Shown here in pieces: positions 1 through 5,876 of a DNA stretch of 5,876 nucleotides. Position 1 is the stretch's first letter; each line of letters opens with the position of its first letter. Under the pieces are notes generated by a model. The model made no database searches. It was not told the DNA's origin and saw only the letters and a list, made by a program, of their open reading frames with translations. Made by a program: the position numbers and the translations under genes. Source of the DNA: an uncultured Ruminococcus sp. (GTDB lineage: Bacteria > Bacillota > Clostridia > Oscillospirales > CAG-272); assembly GCA_902782785.1 (NCBI GenBank), contig CACZOH010000303.1, positions 1 to 5,876 of the forward strand, given 5' to 3'.

Positions 1-1
1 G

Positions 2-2593
2 GAGCAGATAAAGCTGCCCGATCACTACGTGGATTTCAGAGACGAGCAAAACGTATACGCCTGCTCAAATCCGTACAACGTGACGACGGAATACACGGGC
101 GACGGTATGAAGATAAAATTCCTTCCGTCAAACGACGGTAAGGATCCGACGTACTGCTTTGACCCTTATATAACGCTTCCTTTGCCGGCGGGAAAATTCA
201 GCGTTGACGAATACCCGTTTTTCGTCATTATGCTCTATACGAGCAGGGACGATATGAAAGGCGACATAAGATACAAAACGGACGGGCTGAAAAACGGCGC
301 GTCTTATCCGACGTACCGCTTCTCGTACGGCGGTACGGGCGACCGCAAAATAGTGCTCAATTTAAAGGACAGCTCCGTTCTTTTCCGTGCCGCCGAGGAT
401 CAGAACGTTACGGGATATTACAACAATCTGCGTATGGATATGTTTGAAAACAACGCGAACACAACAGACACCTTCGTTATCTACTGCTACGCGTTTTTCA
501 AAACGCTTTCGGAAGCGAACTGCTTTGACGGTCTGCCGGACACGGGTAAGGACAAGGAAGACCTGCCGGATCTATCCGCTTATTACAAGGGCGCGGAATT
601 TGCAAAACCCGATGCGAAATACAAACCGAAAAAGCTGTTATACGGTTTTGAGCGCGGAAATTACGATTTTGCCGTGAGAAAGCTTGAAAACAACGGCTAC
701 GGCGGCATAGTGACGAACGTTAATTTCAATCAGCGGTATTTAAAGGACGACTCTGAATTTGAGCTTTTGTCGGACGCTTTCAGATACGCCGGCTCCCTCG
801 GGCTTCATCTGTGGATATACGATGAATACCAATGGCCGAGCGGCAAGGCGTTCGGTCAGGTGCTCGAGGGTCACGACGAATTTGAGGCGACGGGCGTGGA
901 GCTTATAACGCTCAAAGGAAACGGAGATATAAAATACGCCCTGCCGGATAAATACATAAAGATAGTCGGCGCGGACCTGATAAACGGGGGCAAAAAAACA
1001 AGTCTTGAAACAGACGGCAAAACGCTTGATATAAAGCACGAAGGCTCTTATACGGTATACGTATACGCGCGGCGCATAACTAATCAAGGCAAGGAGGATC
1101 CTACGGATTTCACCACCCTGCGCGACGTGGATCTGCTCAATTACGACGCGGTGAGCCGCTTTATAGAAATAACGTATCAGAGATACAAGGACAAAATGGG
1201 AGACGCTTTTGAGCTTGCGGAGGCGTTTTTCACGGACGAGCCTCTGCTCGGCAACCGCGATATGAAAAACTACGTCGTATGGACGGACAAGCTGCCCGCA
1301 AAATTCACGGAAATGCACGGTTACGATATTGAAAGCGAGCTTTATTCCCTCTACGACGGCAAAACGGAGCACGACAGGCTCGTGCGTGTCAATTTCTATC
1401 AGACCGTCGCTTTGATGTTCCGTGAAACTTATTTTGAGCAGATAGCGGAATGGTGTGAGAAAAACGGCGTCGCGTCCTCCGGACACATGCTGTTTGAAGA
1501 AAACATACAAAGACATATAGAAACGTACGGCGGCGATTTCATGCAGCTCTGCGGCGCCATGACGATACCGGGCGGCGATATCCTGCAAACAGAGCCTGAC
1601 AGACTGCTGACCGAGGGCACGGATATAGGCAGCTATATGGGGCTCAAATACGTTTCGTCCGCGGCGAAAAACGCGGGCAAAACAAAAGTCCACCTTGAAT
1701 TCACCCCGTCCGCGGTCGCGGGCGCGCCGTTCTTCTCCGAGCCCGGTAAATATACGATAGCGGGCTCGACTCTCGCATCGTTCTTCGGCGCAAATACTTA
1801 TTCCGTGATTTGCGGCGAAAACGATATCCCGGCGGCTGACCTTAAGAGGTTCACAACGTATGCGGGAAGGATACATACGCTGTTAGACACGGCGGTTACT
1901 GCGACGAATATCGGCGTTTTCTACCCCGTCGACTCCGTAAGAGCCGGGTTTACCGCCACGGGGGATCATTTCAATTACGCCGGCTCGGACGAGCCCGCGG
2001 TGATAAACCGGCTTATGCAGCACACTTGCCTTGAAATGCTGAAGGGCGGATACGATTTCACGGTGCTTGACGACCAAAGCGTCGCGGCGGCTGAGATAAA
2101 GAACGGCAAAATGTACGTCGGTTTGGGCGAATACTCCGTTCTCGTGATGCCGGACGTGAGCGTTCTGAGCCTGCATGCCGCGGAAAAACTGGCGGAATTC
2201 AAAGCGGCGGGCGGAAAAATAATATGGCTCGGCTGCACGCCGGCGATGTGTACGGAAAGAAACGGCGCGGAACAGTTCAAAGCGGTCCTGTCAAAAATAA
2301 AAGGAACGGTATTTTCCGGTAAAATAACGGACGAACTTTCAAAATACGCGGTCATACCGATGAACGCAAAGCTGAAATCCGGCGTGTTCATAACTGAATA
2401 TAAAAGAACGGACGACGGAAAAAGGATAGTTTATCTCGCAAACTCCTCAAATTCGGTAAAAGCCGTCAATCTGGGGGACGGATACGACAAGTATTACATA
2501 TACGATCCGTACGACTGTACGGTCACCGAAGCGAGTGGTCAGACGACCGTAGCGGTGCCTAAATACCGGGCCGTGCTGATAGTCACGGAATAA
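2..2593 (+). CDS. Putative multidomain glycoside hydrolase, GH106-like architecture (5' partial)
   Basis: Probably hydrolyses a glycosidic bond in a plant or host glycan; the substrate is not assignable. The frame is open from the first full codon at base 2. The GTG at base 29 has no ribosome binding site at a usable distance, so the true start lies left of the window and any signal peptide is unseen. Numbering from base 29: residues about 1-165 look like a beta-sandwich carbohydrate-binding module (LRMDMFEN at 134-141, then a TFVIYCYAFFKT strand). A TIM-barrel core starts near 203, with WIYDEYQWPSG at 262-272, FFTDEP at 400-405, GHMLFEEN at 485-492, TIPGGDIL at 512-519 and HLEF at 555-558. 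Residues about 625-760 resemble the glutamine-amidotransferase-like fold found beside such barrels (LVMPDVSVLS, AAGGKIIWLG), and about 780-854 form a final beta-sandwich. The YDE..WPSG and FTDEP motifs are typical of GH106-like proteins. E404, E490/E491 and E557 are candidate catalytic acids by inference only. The fold call is fairly firm; the enzyme activity is not. Confidence 0.75.
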   Translation, partial: EQIKLPDHYVDFRDEQNVYACSNPYNVTTEYTGDGMKIKFLPSNDGKDPTYCFDPYITLPLPAGKFSVDEYPFFVIMLYTSRDDMKGDIRYKTDGLKNGASYPTYRFSYGGTGDRKIVLNLKDSSVLFRAAEDQNVTGYYNNLRMDMFENNANTTDTFVIYCYAFFKTLSEANCFDGLPDTGKDKEDLPDLSAYYKGAEFAKPDAKYKPKKLLYGFERGNYDFAVRKLENNGYGGIVTNVNFNQRYLKDDSEFELLSDAFRYAGSLGLHLWIYDEYQWPSGKAFGQVLEGHDEFEATGVELITLKGNGDIKYALPDKYIKIVGADLINGGKKTSLETDGKTLDIKHEGSYTVYVYARRITNQGKEDPTDFTTLRDVDLLNYDAVSRFIEITYQRYKDKMGDAFELAEAFFTDEPLLGNRDMKNYVVWTDKLPAKFTEMHGYDIESELYSLYDGKTEHDRLVRVNFYQTVALMFRETYFEQIAEWCEKNGVASSGHMLFEENIQRHIETYGGDFMQLCGAMTIPGGDILQTEPDRLLTEGTDIGSYMGLKYVSSAAKNAGKTKVHLEFTPSAVAGAPFFSEPGKYTIAGSTLASFFGANTYSVICGENDIPAADLKRFTTYAGRIHTLLDTAVTATNIGVFYPVDSVRAGFTATGDHFNYAGSDEPAVINRLMQHTCLEMLKGGYDFTVLDDQSVAAAEIKNGKMYVGLGEYSVLVMPDVSVLSLHAAEKLAEFKAAGGKIIWLGCTPAMCTERNGAEQFKAVLSKIKGTVFSGKITDELSKYAVIPMNAKLKSGVFITEYKRTDDGKRIVYLANSSNSVKAVNLGDGYDKYYIYDPYDCTVTEASGQTTVAVPKYRAVLIVTE

Positions 2594-2605
2594 GGTATCG
2601 CTTTG

Positions 2606-2677
2606 CGGCGGATCGCGTCTCCGTTTCCGGCAAAGATCCGCCGGCAGGATAAAAAATCCCTTTGAATTTCTTTTTTT
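2606..2677 (+). terminator. Possible hairpin terminator after the glycoside hydrolase gene
   Basis: A perfect 9-bp inverted repeat, CGGCGGATC at 2606-2614 and GATCCGCCG at 2635-2643, flanks a 20-nt loop in which CCG/CGG (2621-2623 with 2628-2630) could pair as well. A second small hairpin, GGAT-AAAAA-ATCC (2647-2659), and a run of seven T (2671-2677) follow. It starts 13 nt after the stop codon of the glycoside hydrolase gene, which fits transcription ending there. The T run lies 27 nt beyond the main stem rather than directly next to it, so this is not a textbook intrinsic terminator. Confidence 0.4.
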
Positions 2678-2690
2678 AAACTATCTTCTA

Positions 2691-2719
2691 TTGACTTTTA
2701 ACGGATTTTATTGTATTAT
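2691..2719 (+). promoter_or_regulatory. Sigma-A/sigma-70-type promoter for the sugar isomerase-oxidoreductase-proBA unit
   Basis: A -35 box TTGACT (2691-2696, five of six matching TTGACA) and a -10 box TATTAT (2714-2719, five of six matching TATAAT) are separated by the ideal 17 nt, within an AT-rich stretch unlike the GC-richer coding DNA around it. Transcription would start near 2726, leaving a leader of about 24 nt that holds the AAGGAG ribosome binding site (2735-2740). The leader is too short for a riboswitch or attenuator. No clear operator palindrome overlaps the boxes. Confidence 0.7.
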
Positions 2720-2749
2720 AAGGATATAAAAAATAAGGAGATATAAGCT

Positions 2750-3604
2750 ATGTACTCATTTCCCATAGGCGTAATGGTAGATTCTTTCCGCGTGCCTACG
2801 CGGGAGGCGATAAAAAAGGCGGCGGCGATAGGCGCGCAGGGCTTACAGATGTATTCCACCTCCGGCGAAAACTCGCCCGAAAACCTTGTCGGCGCGGCGC
2901 GGCGCGAGCTTCTTGACTACGTCAAATCAAACGGTCTCGTCTTCTCCGCCATATGCGGCGACCTCGGGCGCGGCTTCGGTCACAAGGAGCTCAACCCCTC
3001 TCTTATAGAAAAATCAAAACGCATTCTCGATCTTGCAAAGGAGCTTGAAACGGACGTCGTCACAACTCATATCGGCGTCGTTCCGTCCGACCCGAACCAC
3101 GAAAGATATAAAATCATGCAGGACGCGTGCCGTCAGCTTGCGGAATACGCGGACTCCATAGGCTCTCATTTCGCGGTCGAGACGGGTCCCGAGACCTCGG
3201 CGGTCTTAAAAGGCTTCCTTGACAGCCTTGATTCGACCGGCGTCGGCGTCAACCTCGACCCCGCAAACCTCGTTATGGTGACGGGCGACGATCCCGTTGT
3301 CGCGGTGCACAATCTCAAAAAATACATAGTTCACACGCACGCAAAGGACGGCGTGATGCTTCATAAAACGAACCCCGAATACATATACGGCGTAACTCCC
3401 GCGCCGGAGGACCTGGCGGGCATACCCTTCTTCAAAGAAGTCCCGCTCGGCGAGGGCAGCGTGGGCTTCCCGACGTACCTCAGGGCGCTGCAGGATATAG
3501 GCTTCAAAGGCTTTTTAACAATAGAACGCGAGGCGGGAGACGATCCTGCAAAGGATATAGGTCTTGCCGTTGAATTTCTCAAAAAAACGATCAAGGAGAA
3601 CTGA
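2750..3604 (+). CDS. Sugar phosphate isomerase/epimerase family protein (xylose isomerase-like TIM barrel)
   Basis: A cytosolic 284-residue single-domain protein of the AP endonuclease 2/xylose isomerase-like TIM-barrel superfamily, near the family's usual length. Members are metal-dependent and interconvert keto- or aldo-sugars or inosose derivatives; the exact substrate cannot be read here. The first strand is IGVMVDSF (6-13), followed by the helix and IGAQGLQMYS (27-36). Likely metal and active-site residues are E144 (VETGPE), D170 (NLDPANL), H195 and H197 (HTHAKD) and E259 (TIERE), with H107 in TTHIG; LGEGSVGF (233-240) is also typical. The ATG is fixed by AAGGAG at 2735-2740, 9 nt upstream. 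It is the first gene after the promoter at 2691 and lies 2 nt before an oxidoreductase gene. This pairing is common in inositol and sugar catabolic loci, which suggests a shared pathway. IolE, tagatose-3-epimerase and hydroxypyruvate isomerase are relatives, but none is a confident assignment. Confidence 0.88.
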   Translation: MYSFPIGVMVDSFRVPTREAIKKAAAIGAQGLQMYSTSGENSPENLVGAARRELLDYVKSNGLVFSAICGDLGRGFGHKELNPSLIEKSKRILDLAKELETDVVTTHIGVVPSDPNHERYKIMQDACRQLAEYADSIGSHFAVETGPETSAVLKGFLDSLDSTGVGVNLDPANLVMVTGDDPVVAVHNLKKYIVHTHAKDGVMLHKTNPEYIYGVTPAPEDLAGIPFFKEVPLGEGSVGFPTYLRALQDIGFKGFLTIEREAGDDPAKDIGLAVEFLKKTIKEN

Positions 3605-3606
3605 AT

Positions 3607-4665
3607 ATGAAAAAGACAAGAGTAGGTATAATAGGCTGCGGCGGCATCAGCCACTTCCATATGAACGGTTACAAGGAGCTTGAAGCCGAGGGCAGGATAG
3701 AGCTTGTATCCTGCTGCGATATAGACAGCGGCAAGGTCGCAGCGTTTGCGGAAAAATACGGTTTCCCGCGTCACTACACGGACGCCGCGGAGATGATGAA
3801 GAACGAAGAGCTCGACTGCGTTTCAGTCTGCGTATGGAACAGCGCGCACAAGGACTGCACGATAACGGCTCTGCGCGGCGGCGCGAACGTGCTTTGCGAA
3901 AAGCCGATGGCGCTGAACGCAAAGGAAGCGCAGGAGATGTACGACGAGGCGAAAAAAGCGGGAAAACTGCTTCAGCTCGGCTTCGTCCGCCGCTTCGGCG
4001 AGGACGCCGAAGCCGTTCAGAAGCTTGTGTCCGAAGGCACCTTCGGCGATATATATTACGCAAAAGCCACGTATCTGCGTCAGAACGGCTGCCCCGGCGG
4101 CTGGTTCGGCGACAAAAAATTCTCCGGCGGCGGTCCGCTGATCGACCTCGGCGTACACGTGATAGACCTGACGAGATATCTCGCCGGCTGTCCGAAGCCC
4201 GTATCGGCTTACGGCGTGACGTACGCGAACCTCGGCATGCACCGCGCGGAGAGCGAGATGGGCTGGCACGTTGAAGAAGGCGAACACCCCTACAACGTGG
4301 AAGACCTCTGCGCCGCGATGATCCGCTTCGACAACGGCCTTACGATGTCGATAGAAGCGAGCTTCAACCTGAATATCGAAGGCGACGTCGGCGACGTCCA
4401 GCTGTTCGGTACGAGAGCCGGAACGTCCGTCAACACCCTGAGAGTCCTGACGACGAAAGACGGCAGATTCATCACGTTCACGCCCGAGGGCGAGCACTCG
4501 TTCCGCTTCGGACCGGCGTTCGGCGCGGAGATAAGAGGCTTCGTCGACGCCTCCGAGGGCAAGGCTCCCTGCAAGGCTCCCGCCGAGGACGGCGTATGGC
4601 TGATGAAGATAATCGACGCGATATACGAGTCCGCGAGGACCGGCGTCAGCGTGGAAATAAAATGA
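3607..4665 (+). CDS. Gfo/Idh/MocA family NAD(P)-dependent oxidoreductase
   Basis: A cytosolic 352-residue dehydrogenase, full length for the family. These enzymes oxidise or reduce hydroxyl groups on sugars, inositols or sugar derivatives with NAD(P). The N-terminal Rossmann fold has the glycine-rich loop VGIIGCGGIS (6-15). An acidic residue, D38, sits at the end of the second strand (SCCDID), which favours NAD over NADP. CEKPM (97-101) carries the conserved catalytic lysine K99. The C-terminal alpha/beta domain contains GGGPLIDLGVHVIDLTRYL (174-192), in which D180 and H184 occupy the usual catalytic positions. The start follows AAGGAG at 3593-3598, which lies inside the end of the preceding isomerase gene with 8 nt spacing; the two genes are 2 nt apart. 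The stop overlaps the proB start by 4 nt. The substrate is unknown; the partnership with the isomerase/epimerase suggests a sugar or inositol-like compound. Family placement is firm. Confidence 0.93.
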   Translation: MKKTRVGIIGCGGISHFHMNGYKELEAEGRIELVSCCDIDSGKVAAFAEKYGFPRHYTDAAEMMKNEELDCVSVCVWNSAHKDCTITALRGGANVLCEKPMALNAKEAQEMYDEAKKAGKLLQLGFVRRFGEDAEAVQKLVSEGTFGDIYYAKATYLRQNGCPGGWFGDKKFSGGGPLIDLGVHVIDLTRYLAGCPKPVSAYGVTYANLGMHRAESEMGWHVEEGEHPYNVEDLCAAMIRFDNGLTMSIEASFNLNIEGDVGDVQLFGTRAGTSVNTLRVLTTKDGRFITFTPEGEHSFRFGPAFGAEIRGFVDASEGKAPCKAPAEDGVWLMKIIDAIYESARTGVSVEIK

Positions 4666-5423
4666 GGATAGTAGTCAAAGTCGGCACGTCGACGCTCGCG
4701 CACGGGACCGGAATGCTCAACGTGCGCCGGGTAGAGCGTCTGACGCGCGTGATCTCGGATCTCAAAAACGCCGGACACGAGATAATACTCGTATCTTCCG
4801 GCGCGATCGGAATGGGCGCGGGCAAGCTCAATCTGTCCGGGCGCCCATCCGACATACCCACTAAACAGGCGGCGGCCGCGGTCGGTCAGTGCGAGCTGAT
4901 GTATATTTACGACAAGCTTTTCGGCGAATATCATCACAACGTCGCGCAGATGCTTCTGACGGCGGACGACTTCGCGGACGGCTTAAGACATGACAACCTG
5001 TCGAACACTCTCGCACGTCTGCTGCAGCTCGGGGCGCTGCCGATAATAAATGAAAACGATACCGTCGCCACGGCGGAGCTCGGCATCGGCGACAACGACA
5101 CGCTGTCCGCGCTCGTGGCGGTAAGCTCCGGCGCAGATCTGCTCGTGATCCTGTCAGACATCGACGGGCTTTACACCTCCGATCCGCACACCGACAGCAG
5201 TGCCGAGCTGATCCGCGAGGTGAATAACGCGGACGACGTCGCGGGATTCGCGGGCGGGACCGTCTCAGGTCTCGGAACGGGCGGTATGGCGACGAAAATC
5301 GCCGCCGCAAAGCTCGTGAACGGACACGGGATGGACATGATAATTTGCAGCGGCGCCGATCCGGATCTGCTCTACGACATATGCGAGGGCAAACCCGTCG
5401 GCACGCGATTCAGAGGTGCTTGA
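4662..5423 (+). CDS. proB: Glutamate 5-kinase, catalytic domain only (no PUA domain)
   Basis: Phosphorylates L-glutamate with ATP to glutamyl-5-phosphate, the first step of proline synthesis; cytosolic. The 253-residue protein is one amino-acid-kinase domain: VVKVGTSTL (4-12) with K6, VSSGAIGMGAGKL (44-56), PIINENDTV (127-135), IGDNDTLSA (142-150), ILSDIDGLY (163-171) and GTGGMATKI (205-213), all hallmark ATP- and glutamate-site motifs of ProB. It ends at about the kinase-domain boundary, without the roughly 100-residue C-terminal PUA domain of E. coli-type enzymes (about 367 residues). The next gene starts 1 nt later, so this is a compact form rather than a truncation. The ATG at 4662 is chosen because MRIVVKVGT matches the family start and its ATGA overlap with the preceding stop is typical of translational coupling. 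An in-frame ATG at 4596 would add 22 residues of unrelated sequence from inside the oxidoreductase gene. Only a weak GGAA (4653-4656) precedes the start, so coupling probably drives initiation. Feedback inhibition by proline is known for the family. Confidence 0.95.
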   Translation: MRIVVKVGTSTLAHGTGMLNVRRVERLTRVISDLKNAGHEIILVSSGAIGMGAGKLNLSGRPSDIPTKQAAAAVGQCELMYIYDKLFGEYHHNVAQMLLTADDFADGLRHDNLSNTLARLLQLGALPIINENDTVATAELGIGDNDTLSALVAVSSGADLLVILSDIDGLYTSDPHTDSSAELIREVNNADDVAGFAGGTVSGLGTGGMATKIAAAKLVNGHGMDMIICSGADPDLLYDICEGKPVGTRFRGA

Positions 5424-5424
5424 T

Positions 5425-5876
5425 ATGACTACCGGAGAAATGCTTTTGAAAGCGAAACAGGCGTCGTATTCGGCGCCTTTGCTTTCAACTGAAGATAAGA
5501 TACGCGCGATCGGACTGATGTGCCGGGAGCTTGAGACCGCGGAGGACGCGATACTTGCGGCGAACGCCGAAGACGTAAAGGCGGCGCGCGGCAGACTTTC
5601 CGATCAAATGATCGACCGTCTGAGACTCGATCACAAACGGATCATGTCCATGATCGACGGGATGCGGCAGGTCGCGGCGCTGCCGGATCCGACGGGCGTT
5701 ACGCTCGAGGAGACGACGCGGCCGAACGGGCTCAGGATCAGAAAAGTCACCGTGCCGCTCGGCGTGGTGGCGGTGATATACGAGAGCCGCCCGAACGTGA
5801 CGTCCGACGCCGCGGTCCTGTCGTTCATGGCGTCCGACGTCTGCGTGCTGCGCTGCGGCGCGGACAGCTATAAAAC
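5425..5876 (+). CDS. proA: Glutamate-5-semialdehyde dehydrogenase (gamma-glutamyl phosphate reductase), 3' partial
   Basis: Reduces glutamyl-5-phosphate with NADPH to glutamate-5-semialdehyde, the second step of proline synthesis; cytosolic, and thought to act closely with ProB because the intermediate is unstable. The first 150 residues are present of a family length near 415; the frame is open to the right edge, so the catalytic cysteine region is outside the window. Recognisable ProA sequence includes AKQASY (10-15), ILAANAEDVKAAR (43-55), DRLRLDHKRI (64-73), and the highly conserved VPLGVVAVIYESRPNVTSDAA (110-130). The ATG at 5425 follows AGAGGTG (5412-5418) with 6 nt spacing and lies 1 nt after the proB stop, the classic proB-proA order. 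At 142-145 the sequence reads LRCG where ProA usually has LRGG, and the flanking residues (MASDVCV, ADSYK) also differ from the common LKSGNAV and KEA. No frameshift or stop is seen. Confidence 0.95.
   Translation, partial: MTTGEMLLKAKQASYSAPLLSTEDKIRAIGLMCRELETAEDAILAANAEDVKAARGRLSDQMIDRLRLDHKRIMSMIDGMRQVAALPDPTGVTLEETTRPNGLRIRKVTVPLGVVAVIYESRPNVTSDAAVLSFMASDVCVLRCGADSYK

Noticed and set aside
29..31. GTG as the start of the glycoside hydrolase gene
   Set aside because: The frame is open upstream to the window edge, and the only purine-rich stretch (GGAG at 1-4) is too far away to act as its ribosome binding site.
1055..1066. Perfect 12-bp palindrome GTATACGTATAC
   Set aside because: It sits mid-gene and encodes the alternating V-Y-V-Y of a beta-strand; it looks like a by-product of coding.
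740..1876. A 378-codon open frame on the - strand opposite the glycoside hydrolase gene
   Set aside because: It lies wholly inside a well-supported + strand gene, its translation is rich in R, V, F and H with no recognisable domain, and it arises from the codon pattern of the real gene. No ribosome binding site was seen.
2653..2709. Inverted repeat AAAATCC / GGATTTT (2653-2659 and 2703-2709) around the promoter
   Set aside because: Only 7 bp with a 43-nt gap in AT-rich DNA; it is likely by chance and does not resemble a known operator.
4381..4398. Tandem direct repeat GGCGACGTC twice in the oxidoreductase gene
   Set aside because: It encodes GDVGDV in a normal part of the protein; two copies only, with no sign of a functional repeat.
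3823..4497. A 224-codon open frame on the - strand, plus 3647-4063 (-) and 3834-4274 (+), inside the oxidoreductase gene
   Set aside because: All overlap the clearly functional Gfo/Idh/MocA frame; the translations are arginine-rich or lack any family motif, as expected of shadow frames in GC-rich DNA.
4596..4661. Upstream in-frame ATG as an alternative proB start
   Set aside because: It would add 22 charged residues unlike any ProB N-terminus and would lie deep in the oxidoreductase gene; the ATGA overlap start at 4662 fits the family and the operon layout.

Overview
The window looks like chromosomal DNA from an anaerobic, gut-type member of the Bacillota (Clostridia-like). This is inferred from strong AAGGAG-type ribosome binding sites, tightly packed genes, frequent ATA and AGA/AGG codons in moderately GC-rich coding DNA, a PUA-less ProB, and a carbohydrate-degrading gene context. 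No lineage marker gene is present, so the taxonomic reading is tentative. All real genes lie on the + strand.

Layout. Bases 2-2593 hold the 3' part of a large multidomain glycoside hydrolase-like gene that enters from the left edge. It comprises a beta-sandwich, a TIM-barrel core, an amidotransferase-like domain and a C-terminal beta-sandwich, resembling the GH106-type architecture. Bases 2594-2749 are the only sizeable intergenic stretch. It has a GC-rich hairpin (possible terminator) on the left and an AT-rich segment on the right with a good sigma-70/sigma-A promoter (TTGACT, 17 nt, TATTAT) just ahead of the next gene. From 2750 to the right edge run four tightly packed genes: a sugar phosphate isomerase/epimerase-family TIM barrel (2750-3604), a Gfo/Idh/MocA-family NAD(P)-dependent oxidoreductase (3607-4665), proB glutamate 5-kinase (4662-5423), and the 5' third of proA glutamate-5-semialdehyde dehydrogenase (5425 to the edge).

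How the genes work together. The gaps of 2 nt, -4 nt and 1 nt, with one clear promoter in front, suggest a single transcription unit that joins a sugar-modifying pair (isomerase/epimerase plus dehydrogenase) to the first two steps of proline synthesis (glutamate to glutamyl-5-phosphate to glutamate-5-semialdehyde). The glycoside hydrolase upstream may supply a sugar or glycoside that the isomerase and dehydrogenase process, but it appears to be transcribed separately. No RNA genes, mobile elements, CRISPR arrays or phage genes were seen. The window is mostly ordinary metabolism; the most notable points are the sugar/proline gene coupling and the divergent glycoside hydrolase.
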